DNA from: JAFGNB01 sp050304135 | Lineage (GTDB): Bacteria; Fibrobacterota; Chitinivibrionia; Chitinivibrionales; Chitinispirillaceae | Assembly: GCA_050304135.1 (NCBI GenBank) | Contig: JBNLDC010000078.1 | Location: 1 to 64,000, forward strand | Length of the DNA stretch: 64,000 bases | Reading direction: 5' to 3' | Part shown: positions 43,777 through 53,310 of the stretch, in pieces | Layout of the letters: the number at the start of each line of letters is the position of its first letter | Position numbering within the stretch: position 1 is the first letter of the stretch | Notes under the pieces: generated by a model | Told to the model about the DNA's origin: nothing | The model's database searches: none | What the model saw: the letters and a program-made list of their open reading frames with translations, nothing else | Position numbers and translations under genes: made by a program

Positions 43777-45243
43777 ATGAATATTTTCTTTCTGAATACT
43801 CCCGGTGATTATCCGAACCAGTTTCCCCCACTGGGGTTGATGTACCTCGCATCGTCTTGCCGTAACAATGGCCATTCCGTCTTTTTCTACGATCTTGGCG
43901 CACACAATGCAAAGCACGATGAGTGTATGGCGGAACTTGCCTCCGCGGATGCGCAAATACTCTGTATTTCAGTGTATACCACCCAGTTACTTACTACGAT
44001 CGAACTGATAAACGATATAAAAAACCGTCTGCCGACATTGAAAATTGTTGTCGGGGGTCCTCATATTTCGGCCTTGCCAACCGAGACGATGCAATCCTGC
44101 CCTGCCATTGATTTTGAGGTGTTCGGTGAGGGTGAGCATACCCTGCATGAACTGCTTAAAGCACTCTCATCCAATTCCACGCTGGATGCCATCAGAGGTC
44201 TCTGTTATCGCGATGCTGGCGGCATCAGACAGAATGAGGCCCGGCAAAGGATTGCTGACCTTGATTCCATTCCTTTTCCCGCAATTGACCTCATTACCCG
44301 TTTCCATTATTCGTACGATAAATTCGCTTACGGTAAAAAAGTGGGGGTCGCCGTCTCGTCCCGTGGGTGCCCTTACAACTGCACCTTTTGCAATAAAGCG
44401 GTATTCGGTAACAAATATACCCGCAGGAGCCCTGAGAATCTCATTGAAGAGCTCAGGGAACAGAAGCGGATTCTGGGAATTGAAGAGATATACTTTGTTG
44501 ATGATCTATTCGTGACCGACGAGACCTGGCTCTCCCGGTTTCTCGACCTGTACCGTGAATCTGGAATCAATCTACCGTGGAAATGTCTCGGAAGGGTTGA
44601 TCAGGTTGACGGTGACATGTACCACCGGATGAAAGCCGCAGGGTGTTTTCTTGTCCAGTTCGGAGTTGAATCAGGCGACGAGGCGATTATTAAAAGTATA
44701 AAAAAAGGAATTAAAATCGAAAAAGTGCGCGAAGCGGTTGCTTCCTGCCGCAAAGCGGGGATCAACACCGCCACTTACTTTATAATAGGCCACCCGGGAG
44801 AAACCGCCGCAACCGCACTGCGGACACTGTCGCTTGCCTGTCAATTGAATGCCGATATCTGCCATTTCTTTGTTCTGGTGCCGTTCCCGGGCACCGCCAA
44901 CTACCGGTACGTCCCCGAAGACCTCCAGAAAGACTGGCATCGTATCAGGTACTATCATAAAGGCCAGTACCCGATAAGCCTCTGCGATCTTGACCCCGAG
45001 GTGCTCTATCACATCGAGAAACAGGCACGATATGAGTTTTACGGCCGCATCGGTTACTTCTTCACCAATCCCTGCTCGCTGCGTTTTCCCTTTAAACTTA
45101 CGGTGATCAAAGCCGGCGCTTCGGTGGTGTACTTTGCCATCAAATGGTTGCTCATTATTCGCGGGAAGCGAGTACTGTCGCGGCTCAGAAAAGAAGCCCG
45201 TGTTGAAGTAATCCGGCAGAGGCATTCCGGTTCCGCAGGTTAA
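43777..45243 (+). CDS. B12-binding-domain radical SAM protein
   Basis: 488 residues. Residues 1-130 are a cobalamin-binding Rossmann domain (FPPLGLMYLASSCRNNGH, then IVVGGPHISALPTETM). The radical SAM core starts near 190 with SSRGCPYNCTFCNK, the CxxxCxxC that holds the [4Fe-4S] cluster, followed by IYFVDDLFVTDE, FGVESGDEAIIKSIKKG and YFIIGHPGET. A C-terminal hydrophobic stretch near 445-468 may be a membrane anchor. Relatives methylate or rearrange lipids and natural products. It starts the glycan/lipid cluster and converges with the flippase gene. The ribosome site is weak. Confidence 0.92.
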   Translation: MNIFFLNTPGDYPNQFPPLGLMYLASSCRNNGHSVFFYDLGAHNAKHDECMAELASADAQILCISVYTTQLLTTIELINDIKNRLPTLKIVVGGPHISALPTETMQSCPAIDFEVFGEGEHTLHELLKALSSNSTLDAIRGLCYRDAGGIRQNEARQRIADLDSIPFPAIDLITRFHYSYDKFAYGKKVGVAVSSRGCPYNCTFCNKAVFGNKYTRRSPENLIEELREQKRILGIEEIYFVDDLFVTDETWLSRFLDLYRESGINLPWKCLGRVDQVDGDMYHRMKAAGCFLVQFGVESGDEAIIKSIKKGIKIEKVREAVASCRKAGINTATYFIIGHPGETAATALRTLSLACQLNADICHFFVLVPFPGTANYRYVPEDLQKDWHRIRYYHKGQYPISLCDLDPEVLYHIEKQARYEFYGRIGYFFTNPCSLRFPFKLTVIKAGASVVYFAIKWLLIIRGKRVLSRLRKEARVEVIRQRHSGSAG

Positions 45244-45244
45244 G

Positions 45245-46243
45245 TCAGCGGGAACGCTTTCGCAGTCCGACGATTCCCTCATATACTACGGGTACTCCAC
45301 CGACAAGCTTTAGAACGATGGAACCGAGACCGATCATCACATAGGCGGCAAGCTGTTCGGATGGCAAGCCGATTGCGGTAAACATCATTGCCGACAGTCC
45401 TTCACGGACACCGATACCGCTCGGAGTAAGTGGAACCGACAGGCAGATAATCTCGATAAGCGGGATATACATGAAACACTCGGCAACATAGAACGCTCCG
45501 GTAATTCCCCTGATCAGCACTATCGCGTTGACGACAAAAAGTATCTGCGTCAGTACGGTAATGGCCATCAGTCCGACAAGGGTCCGGCGCTTTTCCCGGT
45601 ACTGATAAACCCCCTCCCGGATGTGTTCCAGAACCGACATGATACCTGCCGGAAGCACCTTTCCGAGAAGTATCCTGATATGGCGGGTAAACCGCTTTGA
45701 AAAGGAGAGTATCCCCGTAAGCACGACGATACCACCAGTTGATGCGATCAGAATTCTCACTCCCCCGGGCGCGTTGTGCATGTCAATGGTCACCGCACCG
45801 TAGAGCGAAAGAAGCAGCATCACCACCAGACCGGAAATTCTGGTGAGCCATGTTGCCCCCCAGGCGATACTGTAATCATTCTTTTTTGAGAGCAGTACCG
45901 AACGTACCACATCCTGCGCGGCTGATGTCGGAAGGAATATTCCGTAGTAAATTCCCTTGAAATGACACGACAACACTTCCGAGAGCGGAAGATGCGGCAG
46001 AAAAGCCCGTAATAAGACCCACCACCTGATTCCCTGCATGAACATGAGGGAAATGCCGAAGGCCACAACAGCTGGGACAACCCAGAATTCAGTTCCCCGC
46101 AATACCGAGATCAGTGCTGAGAGATCAATCCGTCGGAATATCCAGATAAGCGGCACCACCGCGAGAACATACCTGCCCCAGGTGAGCCACCTGCTCTTCC
46201 GGAAGCTCGTAAACCAGCGGCTGATAGGACTATCATTATTCAA
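45245..46243 (-). CDS. LPG-synthase-TM/UPF0104-like membrane protein (flippase-like)
   Basis: 332 residues from TTG 46243, with AAGGAG seven bases upstream. Seven to eight hydrophobic helices are visible, with family landmarks LSCHFKGIYYGIFLPTSAAQDVVRSVLLSKKNDYSIAWGATWLTRISGLVVM and SVPLTPSGIGVREG(L). This is the transmembrane domain shared by MprF/AglD-type proteins, which often lies in glycan clusters and is thought to flip lipids. It lies 23 bases after the GT4 gene on the same strand, so they are probably co-transcribed. Confidence 0.87.
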   Translation of the reverse strand: MNNDSPISRWFTSFRKSRWLTWGRYVLAVVPLIWIFRRIDLSALISVLRGTEFWVVPAVVAFGISLMFMQGIRWWVLLRAFLPHLPLSEVLSCHFKGIYYGIFLPTSAAQDVVRSVLLSKKNDYSIAWGATWLTRISGLVVMLLLSLYGAVTIDMHNAPGGVRILIASTGGIVVLTGILSFSKRFTRHIRILLGKVLPAGIMSVLEHIREGVYQYREKRRTLVGLMAITVLTQILFVVNAIVLIRGITGAFYVAECFMYIPLIEIICLSVPLTPSGIGVREGLSAMMFTAIGLPSEQLAAYVMIGLGSIVLKLVGGVPVVYEGIVGLRKRSR

Positions 46244-46266
46244 GGATACACTCCTTCACCGGATTT

Positions 46267-47310
46267 TTATTCTTCAATCAGCTGCCGGAATCGTTCCGCG
46301 CATTTATCAATCGACAATGAGTCATACATTATCCGCCATTGCTTATCGGTAACAGTGAGGGGCTGTTTTGACCATTGCAACAGTTCCGCATGCAGCGACG
46401 CCACCGATTCGGAGGTGAAGACCGTACCGCATCCGTAGGAGGTCTGATATTCCAGAAAATACGGAACATCCGAGACCAGATAGGGAATCCCATACATGCA
46501 TGCCTCTGAAAGAGCAGCACTCTGCGAGATGTACCGGTAGGGAAAGATCATGAGTGCGATATCGGCAAACAATTTTTCCTTATCCTCTTCGGCCACAAAA
46601 CCGGTGAAGGTAACCAATTCCGAGAACGCAGGCAGCACCATTTTTCTGCATTGTTCCAGGAATTCATCTTCGTCGGGTGCCGGTGCCCCCATAATTCGTA
46701 ATGGCGGCAGTGAACCAGCCGGACTGCGTTGATACGCGTCGATCAGAAGGTCCACGCCCTTTTTGTAACAGAGCATCCCGTAAAACCCCCAGGTGGTCTT
46801 TCTACCGGGAAGGAGTTGTATACCAGAAGCGGGAATCGGCAGGGGAATGATTTCCATTTTTCGTGCTGAAGCGAAAGAGGCAAGCTCATCGAAATGCAAC
46901 CGGTTGTGTACGACATACACCGCCGAAAGCCCTACAACGAGCCATTCGTAGACATAGGCAATCCATTGCAGCAGCCGGGAAAGATGTTTTGCATAGGTCT
47001 CGACGGTTTCGTGCGATACAACGATCACCCTCCGTCGGAACAGTTTCGCCGCCAGGAGGAACACAACAATTCCCGGACCGGAAGAAGGTATCGTATGCTG
47101 ATGAATCATATATGCGGTAAACGGTTGGAGAAGATAGCGTACAAGCAGCAACCATTTACCGGTGTACCACACTTTCCGTTCCCAGAAGTATACCTTCTCT
47201 CGGACGATTTCATACCCCATCGACCGGTACTTCCGGATATATTCCCTCATGTACGCATTTTCCGTAATTTCCTTCTGAGGAAAAGGTATGATCATCAGCA
47301 ACCGGTTCAA
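46267..47310 (-). CDS. Family 4 glycosyltransferase
   Basis: About 347 residues. TTG 47310 is chosen because AGGAG lies nine bases upstream; ATG 47295 is the alternative. N-terminal Rossmann part: LMIIPFPQKEITENAYMREYIRKYRSMGY, then VIVVSHETVETYAKH. The GT-B C-terminal half is typical of GT4: WGFYGMLCYKKGVDLLIDAY, LVTFTGFVAEEDKEKLFADIALMIFPYRYISQSAALSEACMYGIPYLVSDV, with the E(x7)E-type donor site partly kept. It probably adds a sugar to a lipid-linked glycan. It lies between the FkbM gene and the flippase-like gene. Confidence 0.88.
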   Translation of the reverse strand: MNRLLMIIPFPQKEITENAYMREYIRKYRSMGYEIVREKVYFWERKVWYTGKWLLLVRYLLQPFTAYMIHQHTIPSSGPGIVVFLLAAKLFRRRVIVVSHETVETYAKHLSRLLQWIAYVYEWLVVGLSAVYVVHNRLHFDELASFASARKMEIIPLPIPASGIQLLPGRKTTWGFYGMLCYKKGVDLLIDAYQRSPAGSLPPLRIMGAPAPDEDEFLEQCRKMVLPAFSELVTFTGFVAEEDKEKLFADIALMIFPYRYISQSAALSEACMYGIPYLVSDVPYFLEYQTSYGCGTVFTSESVASLHAELLQWSKQPLTVTDKQWRIMYDSLSIDKCAERFRQLIEE

Positions 47311-47407
47311 AACAGTATTCTCCTGTTGTCGTGTCTGTAGTGACAGTTTTTCGGATATGGTACAGCCCACAGGCAGACCTGCAGAAAAGGCCTTCCGGCA
47401 ATCGTTC

Positions 47408-48175
47408 CTATCGGAGTTCTGCTACCGGTTCAAAAATAAAATTATTTACGTAGGCACCTTTGAGTTTCCGGTACTTTTCGGCCTGAATATCTTTTTCAAA
47501 AGGCTGTTGATGGATCGAATAATCAAATGAGGCAATCGGATGCCACTCGTTGCGAAGATAAAAGCCACCGGTATATCCCAAAGAGAGGATTGAGGAGAAA
47601 ATGTCGGTGATGGGAATTCCGATATGCCGTTGCTCTATCTCGATAAGTATGATCGGGCGCTCACGGTGGATGGTTGCGGTTGCACCACCGAGAACCTTCA
47701 TTTCATGGCCCTCCACATCGATTTTCAGAAAACCTATATCGGTGAACCCGAATGAATCAAGGGTCGCCACAGGGACGGTCTCGACTTCAACCTCACCGGT
47801 CAGTGGTCGAAATGAGGCAAGGCCGTCGAGACGACACCCGTTTCGGACGGGGATATGCAGTTCCAGTTCACCCGGAGCATCGGAAAGGGCCATCGGGTGA
47901 ACGGTAATCCGGTCGGATGCTGTGGTCGTAAGAACCTTCAGACATTGCGGCTGTGGTTCAAATGCATGAACAAACCTGCATGAATTCTTCAGCGCATGGG
48001 TGTAGATACCGATATTTGCACCGATATCAATCATACCCCTCGTCGTATCGATCTTTTTTTTTACCTGACCGATCTCTTCATCGAGTGTACCGTTAATTTT
48101 TTTTAAGAGATACCAGGCGGGAAGCCGCAACGATATTGGTAATGACTGCAGAACAATATCTTTAGCTATCCCCAT
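47408..48175 (-). CDS. FkbM-family methyltransferase
   Basis: 255 residues (AGAGG eight bases before the ATG). SAM motif I is GMIDIGANIGIYTHALK (about 47-63), with HAFEPQPQ as the ribose-binding acidic loop and FLKIDVEGHEMKVLGG, the FkbM signature. The C-terminal segment GYTGGFYLRNEWHPI is usual for this family. FkbM proteins O-methylate sugars or other hydroxyls. Its place before the GT4 and flippase genes suggests a glycan substrate. Confidence 0.93.
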   Translation of the reverse strand: MGIAKDIVLQSLPISLRLPAWYLLKKINGTLDEEIGQVKKKIDTTRGMIDIGANIGIYTHALKNSCRFVHAFEPQPQCLKVLTTTASDRITVHPMALSDAPGELELHIPVRNGCRLDGLASFRPLTGEVEVETVPVATLDSFGFTDIGFLKIDVEGHEMKVLGGATATIHRERPIILIEIEQRHIGIPITDIFSSILSLGYTGGFYLRNEWHPIASFDYSIHQQPFEKDIQAEKYRKLKGAYVNNFIFEPVAELR

Positions 48176-48519
48176 AGATGGTTTCCTCTCTGTCCTGTCG
48201 GGAAGGTGATGCTGGAATGTGTTCCAAAATACTTATGGTTTCAGAAAGTGTCAACTCAATACCCAAGGAACAATTGGCCGGTTGGTTGCCACCTCTGTAG
48301 TTGAATCATCGGATAAAATCCTCTCATCCACCATTTCAGAAGCATTTCCAGCAGACCTCAGCTGCGCTGAAACCCCAGACTCTCCCGAATACGGCAGGGA
48401 TGGAGGATACGATATATTTAAACACGATTGTAATAATGTAATACAGATCTGACGATTTTTAGTATTTTAGCAATTCTGCCAGGAAAATCTTCTCACACAG
48501 AAACGTTTACGGAGGAATC
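48176..48519. other. Divergent intergenic region
   Basis: 344 bases between the FkbM gene and the YfhO-like gene. A 77-codon plus-strand frame (48219-48452) has no ribosome site or known motif. The AT-rich end (48420-48480) should contain the promoter of the YfhO-like gene, but no clear boxes are seen. Confidence 0.55.
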
Positions 48520-50925
48520 GTGACGACCAACTCAGAACCGAAACGCGGAATTTCAGCCCTTTTAAACAATAAATATCTCCCGATAGCCTGCATGGTGCTC
48601 CTGGTCCTTGTGCTGTTCGGACAGTTTATCTTTTCCGATAAAATGCTCCACAGTTCCGATCAGATGACCGGGTTCGGTTCGCGGGTGTTTCAGAAGACCG
48701 CGCTGCAGCACTTTCACCAGTTTCCGCTCTGGCTCAATACCCGGCTCGGTGGCATGCCCACCATCGATGCAATGTTCGGTGATGCATTCTACGTGCCCTC
48801 GATGGTATGCCATCTGCTGATGTCCGTCCCCCGTGCCATCAGTATGAAGATGGTACTGCACGTTCTGCTTGCGGGGATCTTCTTTTTCTATATGCTCAGG
48901 CGGGGCTTCAGGATGTCGCCGCTTATTGCCGGCACGGGTGCGATTTTTTACATGTTCAATCCGCAGTTTGTCTCGCACATTTACCCGGGACACGATGGAA
49001 AGATGTTCGTGATCGCCTGGCTTCCCTTTATCATATGGCAGCTGAAACTGCTGATGGAACAACCGAAACCGTTTACCATGGCACTGTTCGGGTTCGGTAT
49101 CGGCATGTCGATACTCACCTCCCATATCCAGATGACGTACTTTGTGCTCTGGGGTACTTTCCTGTACTGGCTTTTCGCCACGGGAACAACTCTTTTTATT
49201 CGTAAAGAACAAAAAACAGCGGTGCACCAGTCACTTTATTTTTGGGGTGCGGTGGCAATCGGTCTCGGCATGGGCGCCATGCAGCTTTTCCCCTCGTTTC
49301 TCTATATCCGCGATGCGTTTTCGGTGCGTGGTGCCGATCGCGGTTTTGAATTCGCCGCCTCCTGGTCACTCGGCTGGCCGGAAGTTTTTTCGCTCTGGAT
49401 ACCGGAATTCGTCAACTCACTCGATTACTACTGGGGGCAGAATCCGTTCAAGCTCAACTCCGAATACGCCGGTATGCTGCCAATCCTGCTCGCTGCTGCG
49501 GCAATCGTGGCAAAGCCGAAAAACCGGTGGCGTATTTTCTGGGGAGTGATTGCGGTGGGAACGGTTCTGTTTTCGCTCGGTGCACACACGCCGGTTTTTC
49601 ATATTGCCTATGCAATAATTCCCGGAGTTAAAAAGTTCCGGGCATGCAGTATGATCATGTTCTGGTTCTCTTTTTCAACCGTCCTGCTCTCGGCACTGTT
49701 TCTCAAGGATCTCGTAGCCGGTGTTTTTCAGTCGTTCTCCGAAGAAAAACAGAAAAAGTGGGCAAAGGGTCTTCTGATTGCCATGGGAGTCTGTGTAGTA
49801 GTAACACTGCTTTTTTCGATGCAGGGATTTGTCAAGGGCCTCTTTTCGGGAGTAATAGCGGAACAGGGAAAGGAACGGGTATTCGAGGCTAACTTTACCC
49901 GTAACTTCCTGCCGTTTCTCTGGGTGTGGTGTGTCCTTACGCTCACCGTTCTGGGCTTACTGCGCGGTAATGTAACCGGTAAACTTTCCGCACCGGTGGT
50001 CATTACCGTTATACTGCTTCTCGGTATAGTTGATGCGATGCGAGTTGATGCGAAATTCATCAAACTCGTAAATCCCGCCCCCTATTTTCACGAAGAGCCC
50101 TCACTGAAACCATTGATTGCATCGATGGAGAAAGAACCGTTCCGCTGTTATTCGCTTCCCGGTGCTCTGCCTCAGGGTGGCGAGGGAATCCACCACCTTG
50201 AGGGGATCAGCGGTTTTCACGACAACGAACTGCACTGGTACCGTGAATTCCGCGGCGATCAGCAGGATCGCAACTACATTTCGTCCCTCATCGGCATGAA
50301 CGCTCAGGGACAACCTTACTTGAAAGCGGAAATGATCTCACGCGGCAACCCGTTTCTCAATATTGCCAATGCAAAGTATCTTCTTGTCCGCAACGGTTCA
50401 AAGCTGCTGACACTGCCAAATGACAGTGCGGTCGACCGGCTCTCCTACATCCCCGGCTACACCGTAATGGATAGCAGTTCGGTTGTTGAAGCACTCCGCT
50501 CAGAACGTTTTGATTATCGGCGTACCGTTGCACTCACCGAAAAACCGGTTCTTCCGGAATCATTCTCCACACCCGATGCCACTTCGCCGGTACAAAATAC
50601 ACTGCCCACCGAGTGGGTATCCTACACCCCCAACTACCGAAAAGCGACGGTTGAGATGCCGGCCGACGGGTTTCTGCAGATTGCCGAGGTATTTTATCCT
50701 GGCTGGGAGATACGTGTCGATGGGAAAAAGACGCGGTATTACCGTTCCGATCTCGCCTGGATGGCGCTTCCACTCACCAGCGGAAGTCACACAGTCGAAA
50801 TGCTGCCGCACTCAAAATACCTTGGCAAATTTCTTCCGGTCTCGTTTGTCGCTATCGGTATTATTCTGGGAATTATCGTATTGACGATGGTTGCCGACAG
50901 GCGCAAACGGAAATTAGCAGTCTGA
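48520..50925 (+). CDS. YfhO-like multi-pass membrane protein
   Basis: 801 residues from GTG 48520, with GGAGG four bases upstream. About 12 membrane helices in the first 500 residues, with family landmarks HSSDQMTGFGSRVF, FPLWLNTRLGGMPTIDAMFGDAFYVPS and NPQFVSHIYPGHDGKM. A periplasmic C-terminal domain follows (GISGFHDNELHWYREF, then FYPGWEIRVDGKKTRYYR) and a last helix. This is a GT-C-like fold; in Firmicutes YfhO decorates lipoteichoic acid with sugars. A lipid-linked glycosyl transfer outside the membrane is likely here. Confidence 0.88.
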   Translation: MTTNSEPKRGISALLNNKYLPIACMVLLVLVLFGQFIFSDKMLHSSDQMTGFGSRVFQKTALQHFHQFPLWLNTRLGGMPTIDAMFGDAFYVPSMVCHLLMSVPRAISMKMVLHVLLAGIFFFYMLRRGFRMSPLIAGTGAIFYMFNPQFVSHIYPGHDGKMFVIAWLPFIIWQLKLLMEQPKPFTMALFGFGIGMSILTSHIQMTYFVLWGTFLYWLFATGTTLFIRKEQKTAVHQSLYFWGAVAIGLGMGAMQLFPSFLYIRDAFSVRGADRGFEFAASWSLGWPEVFSLWIPEFVNSLDYYWGQNPFKLNSEYAGMLPILLAAAAIVAKPKNRWRIFWGVIAVGTVLFSLGAHTPVFHIAYAIIPGVKKFRACSMIMFWFSFSTVLLSALFLKDLVAGVFQSFSEEKQKKWAKGLLIAMGVCVVVTLLFSMQGFVKGLFSGVIAEQGKERVFEANFTRNFLPFLWVWCVLTLTVLGLLRGNVTGKLSAPVVITVILLLGIVDAMRVDAKFIKLVNPAPYFHEEPSLKPLIASMEKEPFRCYSLPGALPQGGEGIHHLEGISGFHDNELHWYREFRGDQQDRNYISSLIGMNAQGQPYLKAEMISRGNPFLNIANAKYLLVRNGSKLLTLPNDSAVDRLSYIPGYTVMDSSSVVEALRSERFDYRRTVALTEKPVLPESFSTPDATSPVQNTLPTEWVSYTPNYRKATVEMPADGFLQIAEVFYPGWEIRVDGKKTRYYRSDLAWMALPLTSGSHTVEMLPHSKYLGKFLPVSFVAIGIILGIIVLTMVADRRKRKLAV

Positions 50926-50969
50926 TCGTAACCGGTCTGCATCATCGGGAGAATAGTATCGTTGCATGC

Positions 50970-52424
50970 CTATGGAGTCGTTTTTCTGATCGGCACATGA
51001 TCGATCGCGATCCTGCCGATCAGTTTCGCAACCGATATCATATGCCTGCCATCATCGTCGAATACCAGGGGAACCCGATCCGCCGAAGCGGGAAAAATGT
51101 CGTGTGAAGGATCGGTAAATATCCACGATCCGGTATATGCCATGACCCAGGCATGGTAGTAGTATCCTTTTTTGGAATCAACATAGAGCACACCAAGCAC
51201 CACCCGTGCCGGTATTCCGGCAGCACGCAGAAGTGCGGCAAGCAATACCGCATGTTCACCACAGTCGCCGTAACCGGCATCAAGCGTTTCCAGTGCACTG
51301 GAGAATGTCGCGACATTCCTTTTCGCAAGCATACGATACACCGCATGGTTGAAGGTTTTCACCAGCGTACAGGAGGAACCGGTAATCCCTCTGCTGAGAC
51401 TGTCGGCCAACCGTTTTATTCGCTCATGTGAAGACTGCAGTGTTGGAGTGGCACTGCAGAAAAGTTTCCGTTCTTCGCCTGTCAGGCTTTCGCCGGGAGC
51501 TTCGGTGCACTTTTTCGGGAAGGGTTTCAGAAAGTACTTCCCGCCGCGAACCGCATAAAACCTGGCGACGGAGGTGTCGGGGTGGTTCGCACTGCCGAAT
51601 GTTACCTGTACCCGCTCTTTGCCTGCAACCAGCCGTTTAGAAACACTGATCTTCATCATTTCGAACATGGCATCCGCCCCACCGGCCGGGACCGGGACGG
51701 AGACAGTGCCACCGGTTTGTATTCGGCCGGTATACGGATACATCTCACGGTAAATCGTTTTCCCCCTGCGGTCCAATTTCCAGACCTCTGTCCGGTCAAG
51801 CATATCGCTGTAACAGGTGAATTCCCAGCAGGAATCGCGGGTATCAGCGGGAGTTCCGACACATTTGGTACGGGTCGCCACCAGCTCACCGGAAGTCAGC
51901 TCCACTGCGGTATCAGCCCATGACGTACCTTTGCGCAGCGTACCATCAATCACTCCGGTATACAGTTCCGCAAGCGAACCGATCCGTTCCTTTACCGGCG
52001 CAATACTTCTCGTATTGACCACTCCGGCCGTCGTGACAGTCAGGTTCCATCTATCATCAGCACCGTAGTGCAGTTCCCAAGTGTTTGTTCCTGCCGGGCT
52101 TTCCATCCGTTGCCTCGCGGAGTGCAGCATTCCTTCCTGATCAAAGTACCGTTGCTCCTCAAGTGCAATCCGTTGCACGGTCCCTCCGGGAGCTGTCATC
52201 ACAACGGAAAGATGTATACGGTTGACAATTCCTGAATCCGTTGCGAAAAGGGCGGTAATAAGAGTTCCGGCAGGACGCTCCTGCAGAAATATCGTGAGTG
52301 TATCGGTGATGGGAAGATTGTTGTATAATAAACGGGGTGGTGTAGCCGGCCCTGCAGCCCAATTCAACAGAAGAACTGCAACCACCAGTAAGGCAAAACG
52401 GGAAACAATCCTATGCAGAAGCAT
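50970..52424 (-). CDS. Membrane-anchored transglutaminase-like protein
   Basis: 484 residues from ATG 52424, overlapping the AraC gene by 14 bases; the longer in-frame reading lies inside that gene. One N-terminal membrane helix (ALLVVAVLLLNWAAG), a beta-rich domain (about 30-330), and a transglutaminase core near 395-465: DAGYGDCGEHAVLLAALLRAAGIPARVVLG (Cys), YYYHAWVM (His), IFTDPSHD (Asp). All three catalytic residues are in place. It is the last gene of a six-gene operon. A periplasmic protease or cross-linking role is possible; the substrate is unknown. Confidence 0.87.
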   Translation of the reverse strand: MLLHRIVSRFALLVVAVLLLNWAAGPATPPRLLYNNLPITDTLTIFLQERPAGTLITALFATDSGIVNRIHLSVVMTAPGGTVQRIALEEQRYFDQEGMLHSARQRMESPAGTNTWELHYGADDRWNLTVTTAGVVNTRSIAPVKERIGSLAELYTGVIDGTLRKGTSWADTAVELTSGELVATRTKCVGTPADTRDSCWEFTCYSDMLDRTEVWKLDRRGKTIYREMYPYTGRIQTGGTVSVPVPAGGADAMFEMMKISVSKRLVAGKERVQVTFGSANHPDTSVARFYAVRGGKYFLKPFPKKCTEAPGESLTGEERKLFCSATPTLQSSHERIKRLADSLSRGITGSSCTLVKTFNHAVYRMLAKRNVATFSSALETLDAGYGDCGEHAVLLAALLRAAGIPARVVLGVLYVDSKKGYYYHAWVMAYTGSWIFTDPSHDIFPASADRVPLVFDDDGRHMISVAKLIGRIAIDHVPIRKTTP

Positions 52425-53310
52425 TTTTTTTCTCGACGATATTGCTGCGGTATTCTTCAAGCGTACAACCGGTGATGGCCGCAAATCGCGCAAGAAAATC
52501 ACTTTCATCAGAAAAGCCACACTGTCCGGCAAGTGTGGAAGCGAAACAATCGTGGTTGTTTCTGAGAAATATTTTGGCCCGGTTGACACGGACCTGTATG
52601 ATGAAATCCTCAACAGTCAATCCGAGTTCCTTGACGAAAAGTGCCTCGAGGAATGCCCCACCCGTTACCAGAGCACTGCAGATACGGTCAACCCCGAGAT
52701 CCGGATCATCAAAATTTTCTTCGATATACCGGCAGGCGCGTTGCACTTCCTTGTCCATCACCGAAAGCCGTGTGGTCGTCATGAACCGCCCCTTTTCCCG
52801 TCGTTCACGGTAATACGAGATCGTCAGCAGAATAACCAGTAGTGAAACCGTAAGAACTCCCAGTTTCACCGCATGTTTTTTCAGTAGAGCAACCGGTTCT
52901 CCCAGAAACCGTATCTTTTTTCCGATACCATTCTGCAGAGCGCTCATCAATTTCAGAAAGAGTTCGCCAGCTTTACCAGAAGTACGGACTTCGGAAGGAG
53001 GTATCTCCACAGCGCTATTCACCGTGGTGGTGTCACCGTTATCCTTGTCATCAGACTCTTCGGAAAAAAGGTACTCATCATCATCCCGTGGGGGAAGGCT
53101 ATCGGCATTCACGATAGAATCCGGAAGGGAATCGCCTGTCTGAAGTACATCCTCGACAGCCTCACGCAGTGCATCACTTTCCATGGCAGTATCCGGAGTT
53201 CCCGACAGGGTAGTTATAAAACCTGCCATGAGCACTGCTGTCGGAACAGAAACGGAAATGAACAATTTAGCGGCCTGAAAGAAGATCGCTTTCAGGATTT
53301 TTCGGTGCAC
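52411..53310 (-). CDS. Membrane-tethered AraC-type HTH protein
   Basis: 299 residues from GTG 53310 (AAGGAG upstream), overlapping the coiled-coil gene by 19 bases. A hydrophobic helix at about 8-34, an acidic low-complexity stretch at 40-110 (DDDEY, EESDDKDNGD), a second membrane helix at 148-167, then an AraC-type double HTH at 185-290 (DRICSALVTGGAFLEALFVKELGLTVEDFIIQVRVNRAKIFL, then CGFSDESDFLARFAAITGCTLEEYRSN). The order matches membrane-bound AraC regulators whose outer loop senses and whose inner domain binds DNA, but the outer part here is short and has no folded domain that I recognise. Confidence 0.8.
   Translation of the reverse strand: MHRKILKAIFFQAAKLFISVSVPTAVLMAGFITTLSGTPDTAMESDALREAVEDVLQTGDSLPDSIVNADSLPPRDDDEYLFSEESDDKDNGDTTTVNSAVEIPPSEVRTSGKAGELFLKLMSALQNGIGKKIRFLGEPVALLKKHAVKLGVLTVSLLVILLTISYYRERREKGRFMTTTRLSVMDKEVQRACRYIEENFDDPDLGVDRICSALVTGGAFLEALFVKELGLTVEDFIIQVRVNRAKIFLRNNHDCFASTLAGQCGFSDESDFLARFAAITGCTLEEYRSNIVEKKNASA

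Noticed and set aside
48219..48452. 77-codon plus-strand frame
   Set aside because: No ribosome site, signal or known motif in a divergent promoter region.
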